Source: Pseudophaeobacter sp. EL27
Lineage (GTDB): Bacteria > Pseudomonadota > Alphaproteobacteria > Rhodobacterales > Rhodobacteraceae
Reading direction: 5' to 3'
NCBI RefSeq assembly: GCF_900313025.1
Contig: NZ_OMPQ01000015.1
Coordinates: 443,775-507,774, forward strand
Length of the DNA stretch: 64,000 nt
Part shown: one piece after another, positions 8,593 through 17,521 of the stretch
How the letters are laid out: the number at the start of each line of letters is the position of its first letter
How positions within the stretch are numbered: the stretch's first letter is position 1
Program-made: the position numbers and the translations under genes
Notes under the pieces: model-generated
Seen by the model: the letters and a program-made list of their open reading frames with translations, nothing else
Databases searched by the model: none
Told to the model about the DNA's origin: nothing

Positions 8593-9072
8593 ATGCTGAT
8601 CCAAGGCGCAATTGCCCAAGGACTGACGTCGAACCTGTACAAACAGTCGACAAAACTGAACGAGGAACAGACTGCAAAGGTTGCTGAACTGTTGTCGCAT
8701 GGCGGCACTGGCAACCTCAAAGACAGCACAGCACAGACGGTTGTGAGCCAGGCCAAAGAGCTCAGGCTTATCTCAAACTCTGATCTTGCCTCAGTACTGG
8801 CAGATGCGGGTTTCGACACCTCGAAATTGACAAAACAAGCGGGACAAGGCCTGACAGGCCACCCCGAAGGTCCGCCTCCTCCGCCACCGCCGCCACAGGA
8901 AAGCAAAGGCATTGCAACCGTTGACGAAGCGGTTGTTGAACTCATCGCCCAGGCGGTTGAGGAGTATGATTTCAGTCAGGAAGGTCAAACCACCTTGGGG
9001 GAGGCCGTTCAGGCCACTCTGGAGGAGGCCGGCTATGACAGCTCGCAGCCACTGATCGATTTCTACTCCTAA
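8593..9072 (+). CDS. hypothetical protein with polyproline linker and two similar halves
   Basis: I do not recognise this 159-aa protein. The ATG at 8593 was chosen because GAGGAG precedes it, and upstream in-frame codons look non-coding. The N-terminal half ends in D-L-A-S-V-L-A-D-A-G-F-D-T-S-K-L (64-79). A linker carries eight consecutive prolines (94-101). The second half ends in A-T-L-E-E-A-G-Y-D-S-S-Q-P-L (141-154), resembling the end of the first half. No signal peptide or membrane segment is visible. Its 5' region is AT-richer than its neighbours and holds GTTAAC and AATTTAAC elements. It stands alone and convergent with mcm. Confidence 0.7.
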   Translation: MLIQGAIAQGLTSNLYKQSTKLNEEQTAKVAELLSHGGTGNLKDSTAQTVVSQAKELRLISNSDLASVLADAGFDTSKLTKQAGQGLTGHPEGPPPPPPPPQESKGIATVDEAVVELIAQAVEEYDFSQEGQTTLGEAVQATLEEAGYDSSQPLIDFYS

Positions 9073-9100
9073 AGCCTTCCAGTCACTCGAAAATGCATAA

Positions 9101-9131
9101 GGGCGCAGAGTAATCCGCGCCCTGTTACTCT
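9101..9131. other. H-type pseudoknot motif between convergent genes
   Basis: GGGCGC (9101-9106) pairs with GCGCCC (9117-9122). The loop holds AGAGTAA (9107-9113), which pairs with TTACTCT (9125-9131). The interleaved order is that of an H-type pseudoknot and reads the same on either strand. It lies after the stop codons of both convergent genes and may end or protect either transcript. Confidence 0.45.
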
Positions 9132-9154
9132 GTCTAGTTCTGCGGCAGTGCCGC

Positions 9155-11284
9155 TCAGCTACGGGCCTCGCGGATCAGCTTCAGGATATCCTGCGCGGCC
9201 TCTGGGATATTGGTGCCGGGACCAAAGATCGCTTTGACGCCATTGTCATAGAGGAACTGATAGTCCTGCTGTGGGATCACCCCGCCACAGATCACCAGAA
9301 TATCCTCTGCGCCCTGCTCTTTCAGCTCTTTCACCAGCTGTGGCGCCAGCGTCTTGTGACCAGCGGCCTGAGAGGAAATGCCGATGACATGTACATCGTT
9401 GTCGATGGCGTCCTGAGCGGCCTCGGCCGGGGTCTGGAACAGTGGACCAACATCGACGTCAAAACCGATATCGGCAAAGGCAGTTGCGATCACCTTGGCG
9501 CCGCGATCGTGCCCGTCCTGGCCCATCTTGACCACCAGAATACGCGGGCGGCGGCCCTCGGCTTCGGCAAAGTCTTCAATGCTCTTCTGGATCGCGGCAA
9601 AGCCTTCGTCGCCTTCATAGGCCGCACCATAGACACCCGCCAGAGTTTTCACCTCGGCGCGGTGACGGCCGAATTCTTTCTCCATCGCCATGCTGATCTC
9701 TCCCACTGAAGCCCGCATACGGGCAGCTTCGACAGCTGCCTCCAGCAGGTTACCGCCCTCCTTGGCCCGCTTGCTCAACTCATCCAAAGCAGCCTGACAG
9801 GCGGCTTCATCCCGATCAGCGCGCATTTTCTCAAGCCGGGCGATCTGGCTTTCGCGCACCGCAACATTGTCCACATCCAGGATGTCGATCGGGTCTTCTT
9901 TTTCCTTGCGGTATTTGTTGACGCCAACGATCACCTCTTCGCCCCGGTCGATCATCGCCTGACGACGCGCAGCGCTTTCCTCGATGCGCAGCTTGGGCAT
10001 GCCAGAGGCCACGGCCTTGGTCATGCCACCCATTTCCTCAACCTCAGACATCAGCGCCCAGGCCTTGTCGATCAGCTCATTGGTCAGGCTCTCGACATAG
10101 TAGGAGCCCGCAAGTGGATCGACCACATTGGTCACGCCGGTCTCTTCCTGCAGCACCAGCTGGGTGTTGCGCGCAATCCGCGCCGAGAACTCGGTTGGCA
10201 GCGCAATCGCTTCGTCTAGCGCATTGGTATGCAGCGACTGGGTGCCACCCAGAACCGCGGACATCGCCTCATAGGCGGTGCGGATCACGTTGTTGTAGGG
10301 GTCTTGCTCTTGCAGCGACACGCCGGAAGTCTGGCAATGGGTCCGCAACATCTTTGAGCGGTCAGACTTGGCGTCAAACTCCGTCATCACCCGGTGCCAC
10401 AGCGTCCGCGCGGCGCGCAGCTTGGCGATCTCCATGAAGAAGTTGGTGCCAATGGCAAAGAAGAAGCTGAGGCGACCGGCGAACTTGTCGACATCCATAC
10501 CTGCCTCGGTGGCGGCGCGCACATATTCACGCCCATCCGCCAGGGTATAGGCCAGCTCCTGCACCAGATTGGCGCCGGCTTCCTGCATGTGATAACCGGA
10601 AATCGAGATCGAGTTGAACTTGGGCATCTCGTTGGAGGTGTATTCAATGATATCCGAGATGATCTTCATCGAGGGTTCTGGCGGATAGACATAGGTGTTG
10701 CGCACCATGAATTCCTTCAGAATGTCGTTCTGAATGGTGCCCGCCAGCAGCGCCTTGTCATGGCCCTGCTCTTCGCCTGCAACGATGAAATTTGCCAGGA
10801 TTGGGATCACCGCGCCGTTCATGGTCATCGAGACCGAGACCTTATCAAGCGGAATGCCGTCAAACAGGATCTTCATGTCCTCGACGCTATCGATTGCCAC
10901 GCCGGCCTTGCCGACATCGCCGACGACGCGCTCGTGGTCGCTGTCGTAGCCCCGGTGCGTTGCCAGATCAAAGGCAACCGAGACGCCTTGCTGACCAGCG
11001 GCCAGATTGCGGCGGTAAAAGGCGTTGCTTTCCTCAGCGGTGGAAAAACCGGCATATTGGCGGATGGTCCAGGGACGGCCCGCATACATGGTGGCCTTGA
11101 CGCCACGGGTGAAGGGACCAAAGCCAGGCAGCGTGCCCATATGGGGCAGCTCTGCGGTGTCTTCAGCGGTATAAAGCGGCTTGACCTCGATGCCCTCCAG
11201 GGTGTTCCAGGTCAGGTCCTCGAGCGGGCGGCCACGGAGCTCTTTTTCAGCCAGAGCCCGCCAATCGTCTGTCTTGCTTGTCAT
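9155..11284 (-). CDS. scpA: methylmalonyl-CoA mutase, single-chain
   Basis: The 709-aa enzyme interconverts (R)-methylmalonyl-CoA and succinyl-CoA with adenosylcobalamin, completing propionyl-CoA assimilation. The catalytic TIM barrel occupies roughly 1-550, including [12 protein letters not shown] near 70 and the [11 protein letters not shown] segment near 330. The C-terminal cobalamin domain carries D590-G-H592-D-R-G595, where H592 is the lower axial ligand, plus the G-I-S-S and G-G-V-I-P motifs. Length matches the homodimeric bacterial/mitochondrial form. The start overlaps the upstream sulfotransferase-like gene by 38 bases. No meaB-type chaperone gene is in the window. Confidence 0.95.
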   Translation of the reverse strand: MTSKTDDWRALAEKELRGRPLEDLTWNTLEGIEVKPLYTAEDTAELPHMGTLPGFGPFTRGVKATMYAGRPWTIRQYAGFSTAEESNAFYRRNLAAGQQGVSVAFDLATHRGYDSDHERVVGDVGKAGVAIDSVEDMKILFDGIPLDKVSVSMTMNGAVIPILANFIVAGEEQGHDKALLAGTIQNDILKEFMVRNTYVYPPEPSMKIISDIIEYTSNEMPKFNSISISGYHMQEAGANLVQELAYTLADGREYVRAATEAGMDVDKFAGRLSFFFAIGTNFFMEIAKLRAARTLWHRVMTEFDAKSDRSKMLRTHCQTSGVSLQEQDPYNNVIRTAYEAMSAVLGGTQSLHTNALDEAIALPTEFSARIARNTQLVLQEETGVTNVVDPLAGSYYVESLTNELIDKAWALMSEVEEMGGMTKAVASGMPKLRIEESAARRQAMIDRGEEVIVGVNKYRKEKEDPIDILDVDNVAVRESQIARLEKMRADRDEAACQAALDELSKRAKEGGNLLEAAVEAARMRASVGEISMAMEKEFGRHRAEVKTLAGVYGAAYEGDEGFAAIQKSIEDFAEAEGRRPRILVVKMGQDGHDRGAKVIATAFADIGFDVDVGPLFQTPAEAAQDAIDNDVHVIGISSQAAGHKTLAPQLVKELKEQGAEDILVICGGVIPQQDYQFLYDNGVKAIFGPGTNIPEAAQDILKLIREARS

Positions 11285-12182
11285 GGGGTCTTCCTCTTGT
11301 CACATCTGTTTGGGGCAGGTTCAATCCCGCCGCCGGGTGTTCTGGATCCTGTACCAGCTGCGCCAGCCCATCGGCGCCGGCAGCCAGCCACATCAGATCA
11401 TCAGCATAGTTTTCGCGCAGCATGGCGCATTGGGTCTCATCAAAGGGGCGCCAGCGCCCCTCTCCTGCGGGCAGGCCCTGAGCCGCATTTGTCAGCAGAT
11501 GAGCCCGCAGATCTTCCAGCCGCAAGGAGGCGTTCAGACGCACCCGCGCATGGGATCGCGGTGCCTCGCAATCGCTCAGCATTTCCAGCTGCATTTCGGG
11601 GCGCCCGCCAAAGATCTCAAAGGGCAGAACCTTGATCTCCACCCCAGGCATGGCGCAGGCAATATCAGAGATCACATCGCGCCAGCTGCGACTTCCTTCG
11701 GCCAGGTTCTGCAACTTCATGGCGGTGGGAATGCGATGGCCACGGGTAATCGCATAGGTCAAAACCGAGGTCCAATAGGTCTCCAGGCTGCGGATATTCA
11801 TAGCCACGGATGAGATCTGCCCATCAAAGGCTTCGGCGTAGCGTGCCATCCGTTCACCAACGCCGCTATAGAGCGCCCCAAGACGCAGGTTGGCGCGGGT
11901 GCTGCCAATCAGGTTTTCATCGCTGATGATAAGCTGTTGAACGCCACGTTCGCGGCTTTGGTTCAGGTTCATCCTGATCCGCCCCTGCGCCCGTTTTGCC
12001 AGTGATTGGGAATTGCCTACACTGGGTGTTGGTAACACGCCATGAAACAGCCCATTGCGGGTGCGACGTGGTCCCCAGAACCCTATCTCCTGGGTTTCAA
12101 GCTCTGCCGCATTCTGGCGCAGGTATTCCTGAAAGGAGGTCGTGGCACAGCGGTGTGCCCCAAGATGAAGACAGGTTTGCAT
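11247..12182 (-). CDS. sulfotransferase-like P-loop protein
   Basis: This ~311-aa protein starts [17 protein letters not shown]. That resembles the 5'-phosphosulfate loop at the N-terminus of sulfotransferase-fold proteins (H-x-G-x-H-K-T-A-T-T-S-x-Q in relatives). I-S-D-E-N-L-I-G-S near residue 85 and a later A-M-N-I-R-S-L-E segment fit the 3'-phosphate region. The ATG at 12182 was chosen to place the loop at the N-terminus; an ATG at 12248 with GAGAGGG upstream is a real alternative. The 3' end overlaps mcm by 38 bases. No sulfated product is evident, and the enzymatic call is tentative. Confidence 0.6.
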   Translation of the reverse strand: MQTCLHLGAHRCATTSFQEYLRQNAAELETQEIGFWGPRRTRNGLFHGVLPTPSVGNSQSLAKRAQGRIRMNLNQSRERGVQQLIISDENLIGSTRANLRLGALYSGVGERMARYAEAFDGQISSVAMNIRSLETYWTSVLTYAITRGHRIPTAMKLQNLAEGSRSWRDVISDIACAMPGVEIKVLPFEIFGGRPEMQLEMLSDCEAPRSHARVRLNASLRLEDLRAHLLTNAAQGLPAGEGRWRPFDETQCAMLRENYADDLMWLAAGADGLAQLVQDPEHPAAGLNLPQTDVTRGRPHDKQDRRLAGSG

Positions 12183-12362
12183 CGCATTTCCAATTCTTTG
12201 GACGGGAGGCACGTTTCGCACCTCTGGGAGGGGAGTCGGCCACATCATTGCCCGCAGACCCTCTCAAAGCGATTAACAGGGATGGAATTATTTCCAGCAA
12301 TGGGGCGATTGCCCATCGCATTTACGCGCCATGCGCATATATTGAGGCGAACAGGAGAGATT

Positions 12363-12809
12363 ATGAAACCAATCCTAGCCCTTGTTTTGTCAAGTTTTCT
12401 TCCGCTTGCCCTGGTGTCTTCAGCCCAGGCTGCCGAGCCAGAGACCCCGGCGCTTGTCCAGCCCGGAGAAGAAGCGGATCTCGCCAGCTTTTTGTGGCAC
12501 AAGCGCCCGATTGTTGTCTTTGCCGACAGCCCGGAAGACCCCCGGTTCAAAGAGCAGTTGGCCCGCCTGACCAGTGAAGCAGAGGCCTTGCTGGAGCGCG
12601 ATGTCGTGGTGCTGACAGATACCACCCCCAATCCCGCCTCGGCGCTGCGCAAACAGCTGCGCCCCCGCGGGTTCATGCTGGTTCTGGTCGGCAAGGACGG
12701 CGGTGTAAAGCTGCGCAAACCCCATCCCTGGACGGTGCGCGAGCTGTCGCGCAGCATCGACAAGTTCCAGGACCGTTTGCAAGAGGTCGAAGACCGGCGC
12801 GAAAACTGA
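12363..12809 (+). CDS. exported DUF4174-family protein
   Basis: The 148-aa protein has a strong signal peptide (K2, hydrophobic core, cleavage after S-A-Q-A-A near 23). L-A-S-F-L-W-H-K-R-P-I-V-V-F-A-D near 40-55 and D-V-V-V-L-T-D-T follow, then G-F-M-L-V-L-V-G-K-D-G-G-V-K-L-R near 105-120. That strand pattern is thioredoxin-like and typical of DUF4174, in which the CxxC is absent, as here. AGGAGAGATT precedes the ATG. It is encoded opposite to the surrounding genes; its stop lies 5 bases from that of the convergent lipoprotein. Role unknown; periplasmic. Confidence 0.8.
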   Translation: MKPILALVLSSFLPLALVSSAQAAEPETPALVQPGEEADLASFLWHKRPIVVFADSPEDPRFKEQLARLTSEAEALLERDVVVLTDTTPNPASALRKQLRPRGFMLVLVGKDGGVKLRKPHPWTVRELSRSIDKFQDRLQEVEDRREN

Positions 12810-12813
12810 GGTT

Positions 12814-13314
12814 TTAGCTGTTGCCGCGCACGTAAATCACCGCCTTGGCCTGCCCATCCACGATCATGATGGCCTGATCTTCGGGGAGCAAGGCCATACG
12901 TGAGGTCGGATTCATGATCGCCTGATGGTAGATTGATTTGACCAGCTCGCTCATGCAGTTGACCCCGGCCAGACCGGAGCTGAGCACGCTGATGCCATGC
13001 GGCAGATCGCGCGACATGATCGCCTCGACCAGTGCATTGGGAGACTTGCCCCCCACCTTGAAGACCACTGCTTGTCCCTCGGCTAGCATTTTCAGGCCCG
13101 TATCCACCGAACGCGCCTTTGGCAGCAGCGAAGAAATGCGCGGGCTGTCGGTATGAAAGACGGCAGCCGTGCAGCTGCCACTGGAGTCGAAGAAATAGGT
13201 ATCGCCCAGCGTGACCCATTCGGAGAGCTGAAGGCGCAGCTCCTCTTCCTTGTCCAGCGTGCAGCCGGACAGAAGAAACAGGGCCGAAATCAAAGCTACT
13301 GCCAGTCGAAACAT
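12814..13314 (-). CDS. putative lipoprotein downstream of pccA
   Basis: Starting at 13314 gives M-F-R-L-A-V-A-L-I-S-A-L-F-L-L-S-G-C, a lipoprotein signal with lipobox L-S-G-C. This is preferred over an upstream start at 13353 that would bury the signal. The 166-aa product has a mature region with three further Cys residues (near 47, 110 and the conserved V-N-C-M-S-E-L). It ends with M-I-V-D-G-Q-A-K-A-V-I-Y-V-R. I do not recognise the family. It follows pccA in the same direction after two hairpins, so it may belong to the same locus without being co-transcribed at equal level. Confidence 0.7.
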   Translation of the reverse strand: MFRLAVALISALFLLSGCTLDKEEELRLQLSEWVTLGDTYFFDSSGSCTAAVFHTDSPRISSLLPKARSVDTGLKMLAEGQAVVFKVGGKSPNALVEAIMSRDLPHGISVLSSGLAGVNCMSELVKSIYHQAIMNPTSRMALLPEDQAIMIVDGQAKAVIYVRGNS

Positions 13315-13411
13315 GTGCCATCTCGCAAGAAACCAATGAGGTTGGTCTCGCACAGAGATCTGAAGATTTGGTGCATATGGCCAATCGGCCTGAAAGTGGG
13401 GCAGGCTCAGC

Positions 13412-13475
13412 GCGGCCCAAAGGCCGCTGCTGACACCCGGTTCCCCCGGCCGGAGCCTTACGCTCCGCCCGGGAA
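13412..13475 (-). terminator. two consecutive hairpins after pccA
   Basis: Stem one is TTCCC/GGGAA enclosing CGGAGC/GCTCCG (13441-13475). Stem two is GCGGCC-4-GGCCGC (13412-13427). Both lie just past the pccA stop on its strand. No U-run follows, so they may act as a Rho-independent-like terminator or as an mRNA 3'-end stabiliser. Confidence 0.5.
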
Positions 13476-13500
13476 ATCCGGCTTATGCCTGCCTTAGGGA

Positions 13501-15552
13501 TCACCCCTCAAATTCCATGATCACTTCGTCAACCGCCAGGCTATCGCCAGCGCTTGCGTTGATCTTGGCAATCACGCCTTTCTTTTCGGCGCGCAGGATG
13601 TTTTCCATCTTCATCGCTTCAACAGAACACAGGGCCTGACCTTCCTGAACTTCGTCACCGACCTCGACATCGATCTTCACGATCAACCCTGGCATCGGGC
13701 AAAGCAGCAGCTTTGAGGTATCGGGCGCGACCTTCTCCGGCATCAGCTCTGCCAGTTCAGCCTGACGCGGCGTGCGCACATGCACTTTGAGGTCGGCGCC
13801 ACGCGACCGGATCCGGAAGCCACCAGAGATCTTGCCGACCTTCAGCACCAGTGGTGCACCATCGACATCCAAATTGGCCAGCTGATCGCCAGGTGTCCAT
13901 TTGCTTGCGACCCGCATCTGGCTGCCATCGTCAAAAGTGACAGTGGACCCCAACTGATCGGCATCAATGGAGACCTGGAAATTCTGCCCCTGCAGAGAGA
14001 CCACCCAATCGCTGCCAACCCGGCGCTCGTGATTGTCCATGCGCCCCGATACCCGCGTGCGGCGGATTTCGGCAACACGGTGCATCGCCGCCGCCGAGGC
14101 CGCGACACGGCGCAGCGCCTCTTCGGGCAGATCAACACCTACAAAACCCTCGGGATACTGCTCTTCGATAAAGGCGGTGGTCATGGCCCCTTCAATAAAG
14201 ATCGGGTGATCCATTACCGCCGACAGGAAGGGCAGGTTATGGCCAATGCCTTCGACCTCAAACCCGTCCAGCGCGTTGCGCATGGCTTCGATCGCCTGAT
14301 CACGGGTTGGCGCCCAGGTGCAGAGCTTTGCAATCATCGGGTCATAATACATCGAGATCTCGCCGCCCTCATAGACGCCGGTATCATTGCGCACCGCGAT
14401 ACCTTCGCCTGCCGGGGCCTCTCCCTGCCATTTGCCGTTGTCCAGCAGCGGACCACCCGACAGCTCGGCTGGGGGGCGATAGCGGGTCAGACGACCAATC
14501 GAGGGCAGGAAGCCACGGTAAGGATCTTCGGCATAGAGACGGTTTTCAATCGCCCAGCCATTCAGCTGCACATCTTCTTGCTTGATGGTCAGCGGCTCGC
14601 CATTGGCAACGCGGATCATCTGCTCAACCAGGTCAACGCCGGTGATTAGCTCGGTCACGGGATGTTCCACCTGCAGGCGGGTGTTCATTTCCAGGAAGTA
14701 GAAATTCTTGTCGCCATCAACGATGAATTCCACGGTGCCGGCAGAGGCATAGTCCACCGCCTGCGCCAGAGCGACAGCCTGTTCACCCATCGCCTTGCGG
14801 GTGGCTTCATCCAGGAAAGGGCTTGGCGCTTCCTCGACCACCTTTTGCTGGCGCCGCTGGATCGAGCATTCGCGCTCGCCCAGATAAATGCCATTGCCAT
14901 GGGCATCGCAGAGCACCTGAATTTCAATGTGACGCGGCTGGGTCACAAATTTCTCGATAAAAATCCGGTCATCGCCAAAGGAGTTGACCGCTTCGTTCTT
15001 GGAAGACTGGAAGCCTTCGCGGGCCTCTTCGTCGTTCCAGGCAATCCGCATGCCCTTACCACCACCACCAGCGGAGGCTTTCAGCATCACCGGATAGCCG
15101 ATCTCATTCGAGATCTTCACGGCTTCATCTGCGTCCTCGATCAGACCCATATGACCGGGCACTGTAGAAACACCCGCTTCCTTGGCGATCTTTTTTGAGG
15201 TGATCTTGTCACCCATCTTTTCAATCGCCCCAACAGGGGGGCCAACAAAGGCCACGCCTTCGGCCGACAGGGCCTCTGCAAACTTGGAGTTTTCCGACAG
15301 GAAACCATAGCCGGGGTGAACCGCCTGAGAACCGGTGGCGCGGATCGCCTCCATCACCTTGTCGATGACAATATAGGATTGGTTCGCCGGGGGCGGGCCG
15401 ATATGCACCGCCTCATCAGCCATTTGCACATGCAGGGCCTGCTTATCCGCATCCGAATAGATGGCGACAGTTTTGATACCCATTTTGCGGGCAGTCTTGA
15501 TAACACGGCAGGCGATCTCGCCCCGGTTCGCGATCAGGATCTTTTCAAACAT
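13501..15552 (-). CDS. pccA: propionyl-CoA carboxylase, biotin carboxylase/carrier subunit
   Basis: The 683-aa alpha subunit carboxylates its own biotin with bicarbonate and ATP. The biotin carboxylase domain (about 1-450) starts M-F-E-K-I-L-I-A-N-R-G-E-I-A and carries the ATP-grasp G-G-G-G-K-G-M-R near 165 and E-M-N-T-R-L-Q-V-E-H near 290. A BT linker domain follows. The C-terminal biotinyl domain has A646-M-K648-M, where K648 is biotinylated. The ATG at 15552 was chosen over one 36 bases earlier because the family starts at M-F-x-K-I-L-I-A-N-R. It pairs with PccB 2.5 kb upstream; several small genes sit between the two. Confidence 0.95.
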   Translation of the reverse strand: MFEKILIANRGEIACRVIKTARKMGIKTVAIYSDADKQALHVQMADEAVHIGPPPANQSYIVIDKVMEAIRATGSQAVHPGYGFLSENSKFAEALSAEGVAFVGPPVGAIEKMGDKITSKKIAKEAGVSTVPGHMGLIEDADEAVKISNEIGYPVMLKASAGGGGKGMRIAWNDEEAREGFQSSKNEAVNSFGDDRIFIEKFVTQPRHIEIQVLCDAHGNGIYLGERECSIQRRQQKVVEEAPSPFLDEATRKAMGEQAVALAQAVDYASAGTVEFIVDGDKNFYFLEMNTRLQVEHPVTELITGVDLVEQMIRVANGEPLTIKQEDVQLNGWAIENRLYAEDPYRGFLPSIGRLTRYRPPAELSGGPLLDNGKWQGEAPAGEGIAVRNDTGVYEGGEISMYYDPMIAKLCTWAPTRDQAIEAMRNALDGFEVEGIGHNLPFLSAVMDHPIFIEGAMTTAFIEEQYPEGFVGVDLPEEALRRVAASAAAMHRVAEIRRTRVSGRMDNHERRVGSDWVVSLQGQNFQVSIDADQLGSTVTFDDGSQMRVASKWTPGDQLANLDVDGAPLVLKVGKISGGFRIRSRGADLKVHVRTPRQAELAELMPEKVAPDTSKLLLCPMPGLIVKIDVEVGDEVQEGQALCSVEAMKMENILRAEKKGVIAKINASAGDSLAVDEVIMEFEG

Positions 15553-15584
15553 TGGCAGTCCCTTGTTCTTTTGTATGCCGAAAT

Positions 15585-15628
15585 GCAAAACGCCGCAGGG
15601 GGGCTCCTGGCCCCTCCGCAGCGTTTGC
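15585..15628 (-). terminator. long near-perfect hairpin between lipoprotein gene and pccA
   Basis: GCAAAACGCCGCAGGGGGG faces CCCCTCCGCAGCGTTTGC across a short loop. It is 60 bases after the small lipoprotein stop and 33 bases before the pccA ATG, so it could terminate one transcript or attenuate the other. The T-run is weak. Confidence 0.5.
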
Positions 15629-15689
15629 GTGAATATCTGTAGCCACCCGGTTGGATGGGCAAATCAGAGAAACAGATGCAGTATTCGCC

Positions 15690-15893
15690 CTAGCAACGGC
15701 CCGGGTTTTCCTTGCAGTAGATGAGATTGGCCGCAGTGCCGACAGCTGCGCCGGTGAGCAGATGCCCCCCCAGCAAAGCCGAGCCAACAGCGCCCGCACC
15801 GGCACCAATGGCGACCTGTTCGCCGGTGGTGTCGCCGCAGGCTGACAGGGCTGTGCAAAGCCCCAGCGCAGAGGTGAAAAGAATTGCCCGCAT
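15690..15893 (-). CDS. small glycine-zipper lipoprotein
   Basis: This 67-aa protein has an N-terminal lipoprotein signal (M-R-A-I-L-F-T-S-A-L, lipobox L-S-A-C at 16-19). A glycine-zipper stretch (G-A-G-A-G-A-V-G-S-A-L-L-G-G near 30-43) follows, like those in outer-membrane-associated small lipoproteins, then T-A-A-N-L-I-Y-C and a final Cys. A longer open frame upstream is disregarded because the lipobox fixes the start. It belongs to a series of small envelope genes between pccB and pccA; function unknown. Confidence 0.72.
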   Translation of the reverse strand: MRAILFTSALGLCTALSACGDTTGEQVAIGAGAGAVGSALLGGHLLTGAAVGTAANLIYCKENPGRC

Positions 15894-16170
15894 GATGATA
15901 CTCCTTCTTGTGGGGAGAACTGCTCTCCCCCCCAAGAAACAGCTGCCGCGCATTCGGGCAACAGTGCGGTGTGGGACCGTTGCAAATGAGCAGTGGCGCG
16001 CCCAAAACCCGTGATCTCTCGGCGGGCTTTTGCCGCTGGCGCCGCTCTGCGTGCGACAGACACCTTCGGCTCTTGGGGGTACGATGGGGCAAAACCCGCA
16101 ACAGGCCCAACAGTGACAGGGGTGCCCCCCCGTCCGCACTGGTCCAGAGCGTTATGTTTTGCCCCATGCA

Positions 16171-16527
16171 TCACAGAACTTTCCCCTCAAATGCATCCGG
16201 GAAAGTGCGCTGTGCCAGCTCCACATCAAGAACCAACAATGCCTCATAAGAGGCCGGATCAAAGGGATCTTCAGCGGGGAGAACTTCGCGTCCAAAAAGC
16301 CAGCTCAACCGACCGGCGTCCAGATTGCCGCGTTCAAAGGGCTGATCGCCAAACTGCTGCAACAGGGCCTGCATAAAGGCAGCATCAGCGCGCCGGTCAG
16401 CCGGCTTGCGATCGCGAAACCTCTCGCGTTTGGTTAGTTCTGTCACCCCTTTGGGATTGGGGCGGCGGACGATAAATTGAAAATCTGTTCCCGGCAAACG
16501 GCCGGGGAACCCTCGGTGCTTTAGCAT
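16171..16527 (-). CDS. conserved hypothetical protein in the pcc locus
   Basis: The 118-aa soluble, highly charged protein starts M-L-K-H-R-G-F-P-G-R-L-P-G-T-D-F-Q-F. The ATG at 16527 has GGAGG nine bases upstream; the open frame extends further, but without a ribosome site. It contains R-R-P-N-P-K-G-V-T-E-L-T-K-R-E-R-F-R-D-R-K and ends in acidic and Ala-rich helices. I do not recognise the family. It lies between the 46-aa lipoprotein and the glycine-zipper lipoprotein, on the pccA strand. Confidence 0.65.
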   Translation of the reverse strand: MLKHRGFPGRLPGTDFQFIVRRPNPKGVTELTKRERFRDRKPADRRADAAFMQALLQQFGDQPFERGNLDAGRLSWLFGREVLPAEDPFDPASYEALLVLDVELAQRTFPDAFEGKVL

Positions 16528-16563
16528 GACGGTGCCTCCGATCCGGCACCCCGAGGGACGGCT

Positions 16564-16588
16564 GGGGCCGGCCACAGGGCCGGACCCC
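16564..16588 (-). terminator. GC-rich hairpin in the pcc locus
   Basis: GGGGCCGGCC faces GGGCCGGACCCC across ACA. It lies just past the stop of the 46-aa lipoprotein and 37 bases before the next gene start. There is no T-run; possibly an mRNA-segmenting stem. Confidence 0.4.
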
Positions 16589-16596
16589 ATGTGTCG

Positions 16597-16737
16597 TTAC
16601 TTGTATTTTCCGGTGTATGCTGGCTCGACCGAGATGGGCTCGGGCTCAACCACAACGAACTCTTCTTCACGATTGCCACAGGCGGCAACCAGCGCCAGCA
16701 GACCTGCCAGCGTGATAAACTTGATGCTCTTGGACAT
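16597..16737 (-). CDS. 46-aa small lipoprotein
   Basis: Translation of the minus strand gives M-S-K-S-I-K-F-I-T-L-A-G-L-L-A-L-V-A-A-C-G-N, a compact lipoprotein signal with lipobox V-A-A-C. A short mature part follows, acidic then Pro/Val-rich (E-E-E-F-V-V-V-E-P-E-P-I), ending T-G-K-Y-K. AGGAG sits 7 bases before the ATG. The signal, ribosome site and codon bias make it a credible gene despite its size. It should be a membrane-anchored peptide of about 27 residues after processing. Function unknown. Confidence 0.7.
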   Translation of the reverse strand: MSKSIKFITLAGLLALVAACGNREEEFVVVEPEPISVEPAYTGKYK

Positions 16738-16805
16738 TTCTGTCTCCTGAATATGTTTCTGAGACCGCCAGAACCTTCTGCCCTGTCCAGCCTCAACCTC
16801 AATTT

Positions 16806-16829
16806 GCGAAGGGTACGGTGCCCCTTCGC
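16806..16829. terminator. perfect 8-bp hairpin between DUF6497 gene and small lipoprotein
   Basis: GCGAAGGG and CCCTTCGC form a perfect stem with an 8-base loop. It lies about 120 bases past the DUF6497 stop and about 70 bases before the 46-aa lipoprotein. There is no T-run. Confidence 0.4.
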
Positions 16830-16951
16830 GACAAGGATAGCCGGATTGCAGGCTGAATCACATCGAAAACCAACCCGCTTGGGGCGCTGTGGCCACAAAG
16901 CCGCAAAACACCGCCGATGGTAAGAGTAAGCCGCAAGATCTTGTAGAGACA

Positions 16952-17521
16952 TTAGAAAGCCTCCCAAATACAGCCACCATCATCAGGACGATAGGCTTCA
17001 AAAAACTGGGTTGCCTCGGGATCAGCGGTGCCAAACTCAACGGGTCGGTCCGAAAAAGAGATCACCACCATGCTCGCCGCAAGCTCATGTTTGTGCAGAT
17101 AGTCCAGCGCCAGAGAGTCACACAGATGCTCCATATCCGCAGCGCTACGCTGGAAATCCATAGCCGCCCCCGCCCCATCAGACAGCGCTCCCTGGCGTGA
17201 AATTGCAGGGGCAACAAACCGAAACCGCGCCCAGAGCGCCCCAGGGGTTTCATCCAGCAGCACCTCGGACAACAAAACCTGCTGACCAGAGGGCACCGTC
17301 ACCGGGACAAAGGCGCCGGTCAGCCCAGGCTCATCCGCACGGACCGCCTGAACAGTCAACCAAAGCAATGCCGCAGTGGCGAGCACAATCCTGTTCACAA
17401 CTGGGGAAAGCCAACCCACCAATCCGCAACCCCGCCCCCCAATTGCTTGGGCTCCTCCGGGCGGGGTTGCTGGCGCTTCGCCATTGGCGCGCGCTGTCTG
17501 GTGTTGGTTGGAGCGGATCAT
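16952..17521 (-). CDS. exported DUF6497-type protein
   Basis: The 189-aa reading frame has a polar N-terminal extension followed by a hydrophobic export segment (R-I-V-L-A-T-A-A-L-L-W-L-T-V-Q-A-V-R-A, about 44-62) and a globular domain. That domain contains L-L-D-E-T-P-G-A-L-W-A-R-F-R-F-V-A-P near 90 and C-D-S-L-A-L-D-Y near 135, and it ends G-G-C-I-W-E-A-F. This looks like the Rhodobacteraceae family catalogued as DUF6497 (recalled). The ATG overlaps the upstream stop as ATGA, supporting coupling. An internal GTG just before the hydrophobic segment is an alternative start that would give a more normal signal peptide. Confidence 0.68.
   Translation of the reverse strand: MIRSNQHQTARANGEAPATPPGGAQAIGGRGCGLVGWLSPVVNRIVLATAALLWLTVQAVRADEPGLTGAFVPVTVPSGQQVLLSEVLLDETPGALWARFRFVAPAISRQGALSDGAGAAMDFQRSAADMEHLCDSLALDYLHKHELAASMVVISFSDRPVEFGTADPEATQFFEAYRPDDGGCIWEAF

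Noticed and set aside
10394-11635. 413-codon plus-strand frame opposite mcm
   Set aside because: Complement of a highly conserved mutase; no domain, and the composition is typical of an antisense frame.
12245-13504. 419-codon minus-strand frame across DUF4174 and the lipoprotein gene
   Set aside because: It spans two well-supported genes in other frames and contains no recognisable domain.
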